DNA of 64,000 nucleotides, taken from contig NZ_RWIS01000002.1 in assembly GCF_003944705.1 (NCBI RefSeq), forward strand, positions 310,001-374,000, written 5' to 3'. The DNA is from Hymenobacter metallilatus. Its GTDB lineage: Bacteria; Bacteroidota; Bacteroidia; Cytophagales; Hymenobacteraceae. Positions 25,318 to 33,347 of the stretch are shown piece after piece (position 1 is the stretch's first letter; every line of letters starts with the position of its first letter). The translations under genes were made by a program, and so were the position numbers. The notes under the pieces were generated by a model, which saw only the letters and a program-made list of their open reading frames with translations, was not told the origin of the DNA and ran no database searches.

Positions 25318-26271
25318 TTACGCGCTGGCTTGGTTTAGCTGCTGCACATCGGCTTGGGTAAGTTGCAGGTGCATGGCTCTCAGCAGCTCCTGTACCTGAC
25401 CGGGGGTGGTGGCGCTGGCAATAGGCGCGGTGAGGCCGGGCTGCGCCATAATCCAGGCCAGGGCTACCTGGGCGGGCGAGGAGCCGGGGTGGCGGGCCAC
25501 TACCGCATCGAGGGCGGCCAGGATGCGGCGGCCCCGGTCGTTGAGGTATTTGGGGCCGATGCTGCTGCCCCGGATGCTTTTGGAGAGGTCGGCCTCGGTG
25601 CGGTACTTGCCCGTGAGGAAGCCCGAGGCTAGGCCGAAGTAGGGAATTACGCCCAGGCCGTGCTTCTGGCACAGCGGCTGCAACTCCTGCTCGAAGCCGG
25701 CGCGGTTGTACAGGTTGTACTCGGGCTGGAGGCTTTCGTAGCGGGGCAGGCCGTGGGCGGCACTGGCCTCCAGGGCTTGGCGCAGGCGGGCGGCCGAGAA
25801 GTTGCTGGCCCCGATGGCCCGTACCTTGCCCTCCCGAATCAGTTCGGCGTAGGCTTCCAGGGGCTCGGTTACCGGCAGCGTCTCGTCGTCCTGGTGGCTT
25901 TGGTAGAGGTCGAGGTAGTCGGTGCGCAGGCGTTTGAGCGAGGCTTCCACCGAGCGGCGGATGTAGTCTTTGGCCAGGCCTTTTGAGCCGTCGCCCATCT
26001 GCATGCCCACTTTGCTGAAGAGGAGCACATCGTCGCGGCGGCCCCGCTGCTGCAGCCACTTGCCCAGCACCACCTCCGACTCGCCGCCCTGGTGGCCGGG
26101 AGCCCAGGCCGAGTACACGTTGGCAGTGTCAATGGCGTTGCCGCCCCCGGCCATAAAGGCGTCGAGCACCCGAAAAGAAGCGGCTTCGTCGGCCGTCCAG
26201 CCAAATACGTTGCCGCCCAAAACCAACGGGGCCAGCTGCAGGCCGGAGCGGCCCAGTTCACGGTGTTGCAT
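25318..26271 (-). CDS. Aldo/keto reductase
   Basis: 317-residue TIM-barrel NAD(P)H-dependent oxidoreductase. The catalytic tetrad is visible: Asp and Tyr in DTANVYSAW (about residue 52-58), Lys in LLFSKVG (about 85) and His in DLYQSHQDD (about 125). The N-terminal MQHRELGRSGLQLAPLVLGG and the C-terminal ASATTPGQVQELL cofactor-binding part are typical of the YajO/Tas-like branch. Natural substrates are unknown aldehydes or ketones; cytoplasmic. A TATCTTGC box (26313-26320) lies about 40 nt upstream of the ATG. Confidence 0.93.
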   Translation of the reverse strand: MQHRELGRSGLQLAPLVLGGNVFGWTADEAASFRVLDAFMAGGGNAIDTANVYSAWAPGHQGGESEVVLGKWLQQRGRRDDVLLFSKVGMQMGDGSKGLAKDYIRRSVEASLKRLRTDYLDLYQSHQDDETLPVTEPLEAYAELIREGKVRAIGASNFSAARLRQALEASAAHGLPRYESLQPEYNLYNRAGFEQELQPLCQKHGLGVIPYFGLASGFLTGKYRTEADLSKSIRGSSIGPKYLNDRGRRILAALDAVVARHPGSSPAQVALAWIMAQPGLTAPIASATTPGQVQELLRAMHLQLTQADVQQLNQASA

Positions 26272-26312
26272 TGCTTGCTTAGTAAATCAGGGAGAAAGAA
26301 AAAGGCAGGCCG

Positions 26313-26320
26313 GCAAGATA
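26313..26320 (-). promoter_or_regulatory. TATCTTGC -7-like box for aldo/keto reductase
   Basis: Minus-strand TATCTTGC, 41 nt before the ATG at 26271; resembles TA-N2-TTTG. A transcript from here would carry a leader of about 35 nt. Confidence 0.3.
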
Positions 26321-26409
26321 GCGCCTGCCAGGAAGGAGCCGCTATAACTGCCGGCCCCGCCCGATAGTTATAGGTGGGTAGCCACGCTAATAGTGCCGGG
26401 TAGCCCGCG

Positions 26410-26417
26410 TATCTTGG
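26410..26417 (+). promoter_or_regulatory. TATCTTGG -7-like box abutting ATG
   Basis: TATCTTGG ends 3 nt before the ATG at 26421. Confidence 0.35.
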
Positions 26418-26420
26418 GGC

Positions 26421-26996
26421 ATGGCCCGCAAACTCGACTCGCTGCCCGTAATAGATGCCCCCACCCGCGCGGAATGGCGGGCCTGGCTGGCGCAGCATCA
26501 TGCCCAGCCGACGGGCATCTGGCTTACGCTCTATAAAAAGACCAAGGGGCCAGGCTTCCTTAATTACGCCGAAGCCGTGGAGGAGGCCTTGTGCTTTGGC
26601 TGGATTGACTCGGTACCCCGCAAAGTAGATACAGTCTGCTACCAGCTGTATTTCTCGCCCCGCAAGCCCGGCAGCGTATGGTCGGGGCTGAACAAGCGGC
26701 GCGTGGCGGCGCTAGAGGCCGCCGGCCTGCTGCACCCAGCCGGCCAGGCCAAAATAGCTGCCGCCCGGCTGGATGGTAGCTGGGCCACCCTCGACGCCGT
26801 GGACGCCCTGGCGCTTCCGCCCGACCTGGCCGCCGCCTTTGCCGCTCAGCCCGCTGCCTACCAGAACTTCCAGTCCTTCCCGCCAAGCACCCGCAAGGCA
26901 ATTCTGCAACAGCTTGTAGCCGTGAAACGCCCCGAAACCCGCCAGCAGCGCATCACCCGGATTATAGAAAAAGCCACCCGCAACGAGCGGGCTTGA
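26421..26996 (+). CDS. YdeI/OmpD-associated family protein
   Basis: 191 residues, no signal peptide. It has the YdeI-family sequence blocks: R-A-E-W-R-A-W-L near the N-terminus, GIWLTLYKKTKG, YAEAVEEALCFGWIDS and YFSPRKPGSVWSGLNKRRV, then a C-terminal helical part ending FPPSTRKAILQQLVAVKRPETRQQRI. Family members are described as bacteriocin-protection or OmpD-associated proteins, but the molecular function is unknown. A second, DUF1905-containing member of this group is encoded at 46239-46721. Confidence 0.87.
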   Translation: MARKLDSLPVIDAPTRAEWRAWLAQHHAQPTGIWLTLYKKTKGPGFLNYAEAVEEALCFGWIDSVPRKVDTVCYQLYFSPRKPGSVWSGLNKRRVAALEAAGLLHPAGQAKIAAARLDGSWATLDAVDALALPPDLAAAFAAQPAAYQNFQSFPPSTRKAILQQLVAVKRPETRQQRITRIIEKATRNERA

Positions 26997-27030
26997 GAGG
27001 CTCTGGGGTAGTAGTAGGAATCCGCCAGAA

Positions 27031-27307
27031 CGTCATTCCGAGCAGAGCCGAGGACTCTCGCGAGCTGACGTTGGAATGGTATTGTCATGCTGAGCCTGTC
27101 GAAGCATCTCTACCGCTTCATTGCTTCATCATACCCAGGTCTTAGCCTTAAAATACACAGCAGTTTTCATTTGAACATCATTGGTTAGCCAGCGGTAGAG
27201 ATGCTTCGACTGCGGCTCCGTCCCTGGCTTGATGCGCCACATGCTCAGCATGACGGGCTATTCTAACAACCTCGGCACGCAAGATTCCTCGCAAGCTCGG
27301 AATGACG
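27031..27307. repeat. Nested composite palindromic repeat
   Basis: Three concentric inverted repeats: outer CGTCATTCCGAGC (27031-27043) with GCTCGGAATGACG (27295-27307); middle GTCATGCTGAGC (27084-27095) with GCTCAGCATGAC (27243-27254); inner 19-bp TCGAAGCATCTCTACCGCT (27099-27117) with 27191-27209. The outer pair matches the repeat at 13512-13570 and the inner pair the one at 31541-31716. The element fills the gap before the class D beta-lactamase. Confidence 0.85.
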
Positions 27308-27351
27308 GTCCAATCAAACACTTCGCCACCAGCCACCTCGCCGCGGGTTCT

Positions 27352-27359
27352 TATCTTCG
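27352..27359 (+). promoter_or_regulatory. TATCTTCG -7-like box abutting ATG
   Basis: TATCTTCG ends 4 nt before the beta-lactamase ATG at 27364. Confidence 0.4.
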
Positions 27360-27363
27360 CCGG

Positions 27364-28182
27364 ATGCGTTGGTTAGCTATATTTTTATCATGCCTGCTTC
27401 TGCTGACTACCGCAGCGGCGCCGCCGGCCCCGGTGGTTGTGGAGCGGAATTTTCAGCGGCAGTTCGAGCAGCACGGCGTGCAAGGTTCGTTTCTGCTGTA
27501 TGAGGAGCCGGCCGGGCGGTTTGTGGCCTATAACCTGAAGCGCTGCCGCCAACGGTTCCTGCCGGCGTCTACCTTCAAAATCCCCAACACCCTCATCGGC
27601 CTGCAAACCGGTGCCCTGCCCGATACGGCCGAAATCTGCCGCTGGGACGGAGTGAAGCGCAGCTTTCCGCAGTGGAACCAGGACATGACCTACGCCCAGG
27701 CTCTGCGGGTGTCGTGCGTGCCGTGCTACCAGCAGCTGGCCCGGCGCATTGGGGTGGCGCGCTACCGCCAGTGGCTACCGCGGCTGGGCTACCCTGGCAT
27801 GGTGGTTACCCCGGCCACCCTCGACACGTTCTGGCTGGACGGTAAGTCGCAAATAAGTCAGTTTGAGCAAGTAGATTTTATACGCCGCCTGCAGGCCGGA
27901 ACCTTGCCCGTAGACCAGCGCCGCCAGCGGGCTGTACGGCAGCTGCTCATCCTTAAAAAAACACCGGAATACACGCTCTACGGCAAAACCGGCTGGCGCT
28001 TCCGCTCCGCCCGCAACCCCGACAACGGCTGGCTGGTGGGCTGGGTAGAGCGGGCTGATGGCCGCCGCGCTTTTTTCGCCCTCAACATCGAGCCCCGGCC
28101 TGGCCCCACCAACGACGAGCAGTTCATAGCCAGCCGCCGCGCCGTAACGGAAGCCGTACTGCGGGAGCTGAAGTGGCTGTAG
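27364..28182 (+). CDS. Class D (OXA-type) beta-lactamase
   Basis: 272 residues with a signal peptide (MRWLAIFLSCLLLLTTAAA). All class D marks are seen: PASTFKIPNTLIGLQTG with the acylating Ser and the Lys that is carboxylated in this class, SCV near residue 118 (S-x-V), YGKTG near residue 207, and WLVGWVE. FWLDGKSQISQFEQVDFI is another block typical of OXA enzymes. It should hydrolyse penicillins in the periplasm; spectrum cannot be predicted. It starts at ATG 27364, since the frame upstream runs through repeat DNA. An unpaired half of the GAGACGCGA palindrome follows the stop. Confidence 0.92.
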   Translation: MRWLAIFLSCLLLLTTAAAPPAPVVVERNFQRQFEQHGVQGSFLLYEEPAGRFVAYNLKRCRQRFLPASTFKIPNTLIGLQTGALPDTAEICRWDGVKRSFPQWNQDMTYAQALRVSCVPCYQQLARRIGVARYRQWLPRLGYPGMVVTPATLDTFWLDGKSQISQFEQVDFIRRLQAGTLPVDQRRQRAVRQLLILKKTPEYTLYGKTGWRFRSARNPDNGWLVGWVERADGRRAFFALNIEPRPGPTNDEQFIASRRAVTEAVLRELKWL

Positions 28183-28214
28183 AGACGCGACAACTAAAGC
28201 CAGAGCTAAGGGCA

Positions 28215-28341
28215 AGTTCCCCTCCTTGGAAAGGAGGGGCTAGGGGGGGGACAATCGTTGAACGAGTACTATAACTAGCTCTAAAATCTGTTCTACCACT
28301 AGTCAACCACCCCTAGCCCCTCCTTTCCAAGGAGGGGAACT
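28215..28341. repeat. Palindromic repeat, 32-bp perfect arms
   Basis: Arms 28215-28246 and 28310-28341 are exact reverse complements. Each arm itself contains the palindrome CCCCTCCTTGGAAAGGAGGGG. It lies between two plus-strand genes, 32 bp after the beta-lactamase stop and 27 bp before the promoter-like box of the amidohydrolase. Confidence 0.88.
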
Positions 28342-28367
28342 AGCCCTTAACTCTAGGATTCGCCTCC

Positions 28368-28375
28368 TACCTTCG
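28368..28375 (+). promoter_or_regulatory. TACCTTCG -7-like box abutting ATG
   Basis: TACCTTCG ends 4 nt before the amidohydrolase ATG at 28380, the same geometry as at 27352-27359. Confidence 0.4.
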
Positions 28376-28379
28376 CCGT

Positions 28380-29960
28380 ATGCGTTTCTGTCTGTTGTTT
28401 CCGTTGCTGCTGCCGGGCCTGCTGGTTGCCCAAACGCCCGAGCGGGCCGATATTCTAATTCGGAACGGCCGCTTGTATGATGGCACCGGCAATACCTGGA
28501 CGCTGGGCGACGTGGCCGTGCGCCAGGGCCGGATTGTGGCCGTGGGCCAGCTGCCGGCGGGCTACCCGGCCGACACTGTGCTGGACGCCCGCGGCCTGGC
28601 CGTGGCCCCCGGCTTTATTGATGTGCACACCCACATTGAGGATGACGAGGTACGCCAGCCTACAGCCGACAACTTTCTGCTGGACGGGGTGACGACGGTA
28701 GTCACCGGCAACTGCGGCTCCTCCCGCCCTAATTTGCGCCGCTACTTCCGCCAGCTCGACAGCCTGCATCTGTCCGTGAACGTGGCCTCGCTGGTGGGGC
28801 AGGGCACGGTGCGGAAAGCGGTGATGGGCCGGGCGCAGCGCCCACCTACGGAGGCGGAGCTGGCACGCATGGAAGTGCTGGTAGATAGCGCCATGCAGGC
28901 CGGAGCCGTGGGCCTGTCGTCGGGGCTGATCTACATTCCGGGCACGTACACCCGCACACCCGAGCTGGTGCGGCTGGCGCGGGTGGCCGGGCGCTACCAC
29001 GGCCTCTACGCCACCCACATGCGCAACGAGTCCGACAGCGTGCGGCAGGCTATTCAGGAGGCGTTGCTGGTGGGCCGTGAGGCCGGTGTGCCCGTGCAGA
29101 TTTCCCACCTCAAGCTGGGCGGGCAGCAAAACTGGGGCCGCACCGATGACCTGCTGCGCCTGATTGAAACCGCCCGCCAGCAGGGCCAGCCCGTTACCAT
29201 CGACCAGTATCCCTACACGGCCAGCTCCACCAGCCTCAGTACCCTGCTCCCCGATGATGTGCAGGCCGATGGCCGCGACTCCCTGCGGGCCCGCCTGGCT
29301 CGCCCGGCCGTGCGCCGGGAGGTAGAGCGGTTTCTGGTGCAGCGGCTGCGGCGTAAGGGCCTGCGCCACTTCAGCTACGCCGTGGTGGCCAGCTTCCCGC
29401 CCGAGCCGGGCTATAACGGCCGCAGCCTGGAGGAAATCAACCAACTGCGCCGCCGCCCGCATACGGCCCGCGCCGAAGCGGCTACCGTGCTGGATTTGGT
29501 GCTGCAGCACGATGCCGGCATGGTGTTCCACGGCATGAGCGAGCCGGACGTGCAGAACATCATGCGCTACCCCCAAAACATGGTGGCCTCCGATGCCAGC
29601 ATCCGGGTGTGGCAGGAGGGTGCGCCGCATCCGCGCGGCTACGGCTCCAACGCCCGGGTGCTGGGCCACTACGTGCGCGAGCTGCGCCTCATTACGCTGG
29701 AAGACGCCATCCGCCGCATGACCAGCCTACCCGCCCAAACCTTTGGCTTCACCAACCGGGGCCTGCTGCGTCCCGGCTTTGCCGCCGATATCGTAGTGTT
29801 TGACCCCGCCACGGTGGCCGATAAATCTACCTTCGCCCAGCCCCATCAATATTCCGAAGGCATGAAATACGTGCTGGTAAACGGCCGCCTCACCGTGCGC
29901 GACGGAAAGCACACCAGGCAGCGCGCCGGGCAGGTGCTGTACGGGCCAGGCCGGCAGTAG
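28380..29960 (+). CDS. N-acyl-D-amino-acid deacylase-like amidohydrolase
   Basis: 526 residues with signal peptide (MRFCLLFPLLLPGLLVAQ). The amidohydrolase metal motif is DVHTHIEDD near residue 82; VTGNCGSS carries the Cys that is a zinc ligand in D-aminoacylases. YATHMRNESDSVRQAI and VQISHLKLGG supply the downstream His ligands, and MVASDASI the catalytic Asp. The family deacylates N-acyl-D-amino acids or related dipeptides; export to the periplasm suggests a role in using peptidoglycan-derived or D-amino-acid compounds. The C-terminal FGFTNRGLLRPGFAADIVVFD is the standard beta-sandwich return. Confidence 0.9.
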   Translation: MRFCLLFPLLLPGLLVAQTPERADILIRNGRLYDGTGNTWTLGDVAVRQGRIVAVGQLPAGYPADTVLDARGLAVAPGFIDVHTHIEDDEVRQPTADNFLLDGVTTVVTGNCGSSRPNLRRYFRQLDSLHLSVNVASLVGQGTVRKAVMGRAQRPPTEAELARMEVLVDSAMQAGAVGLSSGLIYIPGTYTRTPELVRLARVAGRYHGLYATHMRNESDSVRQAIQEALLVGREAGVPVQISHLKLGGQQNWGRTDDLLRLIETARQQGQPVTIDQYPYTASSTSLSTLLPDDVQADGRDSLRARLARPAVRREVERFLVQRLRRKGLRHFSYAVVASFPPEPGYNGRSLEEINQLRRRPHTARAEAATVLDLVLQHDAGMVFHGMSEPDVQNIMRYPQNMVASDASIRVWQEGAPHPRGYGSNARVLGHYVRELRLITLEDAIRRMTSLPAQTFGFTNRGLLRPGFAADIVVFDPATVADKSTFAQPHQYSEGMKYVLVNGRLTVRDGKHTRQRAGQVLYGPGRQ

Positions 29961-29969
29961 CTACCTGTC

Positions 29970-30059
29970 ATCCTGAGTGGAGCGAAGAATCTTATCATGC
30001 TGAAACGAGTGGTTCTTACGACTTGCTGGCGTGATAAGATCCTTCGCTCCACTCAGGAT
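29970..30059. repeat. GTCATCCTGAG palindromic repeat, 29-nt arms
   Basis: Arm 29970-29998 (ATCCTGAGTGGAGCGAAG..) is reverse-complementary to 30031-30059 with a single mismatch in the core. It sits exactly between the convergent stops at 29960 and 30069, so it may terminate both transcripts. Confidence 0.87.
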
Positions 30060-30068
30060 ACTATATAG

Positions 30069-31418
30069 TTACACCCATTCCAGCACGCGCCAGCCGTGGC
30101 CGGGAACCAGTAGCTCGTCGCCTTCCCGCAGCAGCAGCTGTTGCCCGCTGAATACGTCCTGCCACGTTCCGGCCGCCTCGGCCGAAATCGGCAGCGGGGT
30201 TTCCCGGGCTTCGGCATTGATGACGCAGAGCACGGCCGCGCCATCTTTGTCGCGGCGGAAACCGTACAGCTGCTCCGGGCCGGGGAGGCGGCGGAAGCGG
30301 CTGTGCACGTCGCCGTTGCGCAGGGCGGGGTGGCGGCGCTTGAGCTGCAGCAGCCTGGTGTAAAACTCCTGCAGCGGGATGGTGTACCAGCCGATGGTGT
30401 CCCGGTCGAAGAACTGGAGGCGGCGGCTGAGGGCAGCTTCCTGGCCCGAATACACCAGCGGCATACCCGGCAGCAGCACCGTGAGTACCGCAAACGGCAA
30501 CGCCAACGGGCCGAGCCGCTCGTACTCGGTACCGTCCCAGCTGTTCACGTCGTGGTTGCTGGTGAAGTGCATCAGGTACACCGAGGGCGGGTACTTGGCC
30601 CGCTCGGCGGCCAGGTACACGTCGATGTCCTCCAAGCGGGCTTTGCCTTCGGCAATATGGTCGAGAAGGTAGTGCAGGCGTAGGCCGAAGCTCATGTTGA
30701 AGGCCCGCTCCAGCAGCTTGGTGTCGGAGTTGAATTCTTCCCAGCTCAGGCCTCCGCTGGGGTAGAGCTCATCCCACTCGGCCAGCATAAACAGGGGCTT
30801 CACCGCGTCCAGTTCCAGGCGGGCCTCATCCCAGAAATCGGTGGGCACCAGGCCGGCCACGTCGCAGCGGTACCCGTCGATGTCGGCCTCGCGCACCCAG
30901 TAGAGCAGGGCATCGGTCATGTAGCGGCGCAGCTCCCGGTGGGTGTAGTCGAAGGCTACCACATCGGTCCAGTCGGGTACGGGCGGCAGCAACTGGCCGC
31001 TGGCGTCGCGGCGGTACCACTCGGGGTGCGCCTGCACCAGGGGGTTGTCCCAGGCGGTGTGGTTGGCCACCCAGTCGAGCAAAACGCGCAGGCCCAGGCC
31101 GTGGGCCGTTTGCACCAAGTGGCGCAAATCGTCGAGGGTGCCAAACTCGGGGTTCACGCCAAAATAGTCCTGCACGGCATACTGGCTGCCCAACGTGCCC
31201 TTGTGTTCCACTAGGCCAATCGGGTGAACCGGCATCAGCCACACGATGCTGATGCCCATGGCCGCCAACCGGGGCAAATGCTCCTCAAACGCCCGAAACG
31301 TGCCTTCGGAAGTGAAGTTGCGCAGGTTTACTTCGTAGATGGTGGCGTTGGCGGCCCATTCCGGGTGGCGCACCTGAAACAGGTGCGACTGAGGGTGCAA
31401 GGGTTCTTCGGCAGACAT
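30069..31418 (-). CDS. GH13 alpha-amylase family enzyme without signal peptide
   Basis: 449 residues. GH13 regions: VLLDWVANHT (region I), DGYRCDVAG (about 183, nucleophile Asp), MLAEWDE (about 211, acid/base Glu) and FTSNHDVNSWDGTE (about 289, transition-state Asp). The barrel starts with IYEVNLRNFTSEGTFRAFE. The C-terminal beta domain is short. No signal peptide or lipobox is present, so it is presumably cytoplasmic. It is closely similar to the lipoprotein encoded just upstream (31716-33128); both share ..GMPLVYSGQEAAL... Likely substrate: alpha-1,4-glucan or maltooligosaccharides. Confidence 0.92.
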   Translation of the reverse strand: MSAEEPLHPQSHLFQVRHPEWAANATIYEVNLRNFTSEGTFRAFEEHLPRLAAMGISIVWLMPVHPIGLVEHKGTLGSQYAVQDYFGVNPEFGTLDDLRHLVQTAHGLGLRVLLDWVANHTAWDNPLVQAHPEWYRRDASGQLLPPVPDWTDVVAFDYTHRELRRYMTDALLYWVREADIDGYRCDVAGLVPTDFWDEARLELDAVKPLFMLAEWDELYPSGGLSWEEFNSDTKLLERAFNMSFGLRLHYLLDHIAEGKARLEDIDVYLAAERAKYPPSVYLMHFTSNHDVNSWDGTEYERLGPLALPFAVLTVLLPGMPLVYSGQEAALSRRLQFFDRDTIGWYTIPLQEFYTRLLQLKRRHPALRNGDVHSRFRRLPGPEQLYGFRRDKDGAAVLCVINAEARETPLPISAEAAGTWQDVFSGQQLLLREGDELLVPGHGWRVLEWV

Positions 31419-31540
31419 GGCAAGGTCGTTTCCTGCGGTTGAACGAGGGGCTGCTAGTGGGGTTGTATGCTGAAATCTGCCGTTCGCATCACTTTACGAC
31501 CTCTCTGCGAAAAAGAGAGGAAGTTAGCGGTACTCATTCG

Positions 31541-31716
31541 ATGAAGCTGTGTAGAAAGTCTGACAGAACAATTCAGAACGTCATGCTCTATCTGGCGTCC
31601 GCTTGTCGAAGCATCTCTACCGCTTTATTAGGTCGTTCAACGAATCAGTAGAGATGCTTCGACAAGCGGACGCCAGATAGAGCATGACGTTCTTTCAGCT
31701 TTCTAAACAGCTTCAT
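31541..31716. repeat. Very long palindrome, 46-bp perfect core plus 18-bp outer arms
   Basis: Arms 31575-31620 and 31648-31693 are exact reverse complements over 46 bp with a 27-nt loop. An outer pair 31541-31558 / 31699-31716 matches over 18 nt with one mismatch. The core contains GTCATGCT..GTCGAAGCATCTCTAC, the same unit as in 27031-27307. The right edge touches the stop codon of the amylase lipoprotein gene (31716-31718). Confidence 0.9.
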
Positions 31717-33128
31717 TACAGCTGCTCCAGCACCCGCCAGCCCCGGGCCGGCACGGTAAGCGGGGCCTGGGCCGCCAGGGTTTCAGTTTTATCCGAAAAC
31801 ACGTCCCGGAAACTACCGGCGGGTAGGGTGACGGTCTGAGGCTGGTCGGTGAAGTTTACGGCGGTGACGACGGCGGCCCCGTTTTTGCGGCGCTCAAAGG
31901 CATAGGTGCCTTCCGGTGAAGCGAGGCGGGTAAACTGGCTGCAGGGGTCGCCGTTGCGCAGGGCCGAGTGGTGTTTTTTGAGCTGCAACAGCTTGGTGTA
32001 GAACTCCTGCAAGGAGTAGTTGTTCCACGGAATGGTGTCCTTGTCGAAGAAGCGCAGGCGTTTTTTCAGGGCTGCTTCCTGGCCCGAGTACACCATCGGA
32101 ATGCCTGGCAGCAGGGCTGTGAGTACGGCTTGGGGCAGAGCGTTTTGGCCCAGCCGCTCATACTCGGTACCGTCCCAGCTGTTGATGTCGTGGCTGGTGG
32201 TGAAGTACATGAGGTAGCTGGTGGCCGGGTAGCGGCGGCGCTCCACCTGCCGGTAAGCGTCGAGGGCGGCCACGGGCTGCTGGCCCCGGCTGATGCTGTC
32301 GAGCAGGTAGCGCATGCGCAGGGCGTAGGTGGCATCAAAGGCCTGTTCCAGCATACCGGTGTGGGGGTCAAACTGGCCCGGCTTCAGGAAGGGCGGGTCG
32401 TGGAGCTCGTCCCACTCGGCCAGCATAAACACCGGCTTCACTTTTTCCAGCGCGGGGCGCGTCTGGTTCCAGAACTCCATGGGCACCAAGCCGGCCACGT
32501 CGCAGCGGAACCCGTCGAAGTCGGCTTCTTTCAGCCAGTACAGCATACTTTCCCGCATGTAGCGGCGCAGCTCCGGCTTGCCGTAATCTAGGTCGATAAC
32601 GTCCTGCCAATCGGCTACGGGCGGCAGCAGCTGGCCCTGGGGGCCGCGCGTAAACCACTCGGGGTGCTCCTGCAGCAGCTTACTGTCCCAACTGGTGTGG
32701 TTGGCCACCCAGTCCAGAATAACGTGCATGCCGCGCTTGTGGGCTTCGGCAATCAGGTGCTGCAGGTCCTGCATCGAGCCAAACTCCGGATTCACGGCCC
32801 GGTAATCCCGAATGGAATACTGGCTGCCCAGCTGGCCCTTGCGGTTCTTCTCCCCGATGGGCTGCACCGGCATCAGCCACAGAATACCCACGCCCATTTT
32901 CTGCAGGCGCGGCAGGTGCTGCTCAAACGCCCGAAACGTGCCCTCCGGCGTGTACTGCCGGATGTTCACCTCGTAAATACTGGCCGAATCGGCCCACTGG
33001 GGGTGACGGATGGTGTAGGCCGCGGGAGCAGCCGGGGCGCAGGCCGGGGCTGCGGGCGTGGAGGGGCCCGACTGGCAGGCACCGAGTAGCAGCAGGCCGC
33101 TTAGCAGGGTAAGGAGGTGACGAGGCAT
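31716..33128 (-). CDS. GH13 alpha-amylase lipoprotein (SusG-like role)
   Basis: 470 residues. The N-terminus MPRHLLTLLSGLLLLGACQSG has a lipobox (LLGAC), so the mature enzyme is lipid-anchored, most likely at the outer membrane. GH13 regions: VILDWVANHT, DGFRCDVAG (about 208), MLAEWDE (about 234) and TTSHDINSWDGTE (about 312). It is paralogous to the signal-less enzyme downstream (30069-31418), suggesting one enzyme cuts glucan outside and the other inside. The start at ATG 33128 coincides with the signal; a TATCTTCC box is 3 nt upstream. The stop codon abuts a very long palindrome that should isolate it from the next gene. Confidence 0.92.
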   Translation of the reverse strand: MPRHLLTLLSGLLLLGACQSGPSTPAAPACAPAAPAAYTIRHPQWADSASIYEVNIRQYTPEGTFRAFEQHLPRLQKMGVGILWLMPVQPIGEKNRKGQLGSQYSIRDYRAVNPEFGSMQDLQHLIAEAHKRGMHVILDWVANHTSWDSKLLQEHPEWFTRGPQGQLLPPVADWQDVIDLDYGKPELRRYMRESMLYWLKEADFDGFRCDVAGLVPMEFWNQTRPALEKVKPVFMLAEWDELHDPPFLKPGQFDPHTGMLEQAFDATYALRMRYLLDSISRGQQPVAALDAYRQVERRRYPATSYLMYFTTSHDINSWDGTEYERLGQNALPQAVLTALLPGIPMVYSGQEAALKKRLRFFDKDTIPWNNYSLQEFYTKLLQLKKHHSALRNGDPCSQFTRLASPEGTYAFERRKNGAAVVTAVNFTDQPQTVTLPAGSFRDVFSDKTETLAAQAPLTVPARGWRVLEQL

Positions 33129-33131
33129 GCC

Positions 33132-33139
33132 GGAAGATA
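33132..33139 (-). promoter_or_regulatory. TATCTTCC -7-like box abutting ATG
   Basis: Minus-strand TATCTTCC ends 3 nt before the ATG at 33128. Confidence 0.38.
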
Positions 33140-33347
33140 CGGAAGCATCGTCGTTGGGGAGTAACTGCTCGGCCCTTGTATTCAACCACTCTGGCTCCGC
33201 TAGGTCTGGGAAGTCGATGGAGGCACATGGAGCGTCACGCCGAAGTCTTTCGCCCGGCAGGCGTCCAGGATGCTGGCCAAAAAAAGTACAGGATACTGGG
33301 GCGGCACTGCGGCATGGTCAGCCCGTATGGTGGAGTCAGCTGCCGCG

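Noticed and set aside
25145..26059. 304-codon frame overlapping the aldo/keto reductase on the same strand
   Set aside because: Pro/Arg/Ala-rich out-of-frame reading of the reductase gene, without domain features.
28455..29669. 404-codon frame antisense to the amidohydrolase
   Set aside because: Antisense shadow of a gene with clear metal-binding motifs.
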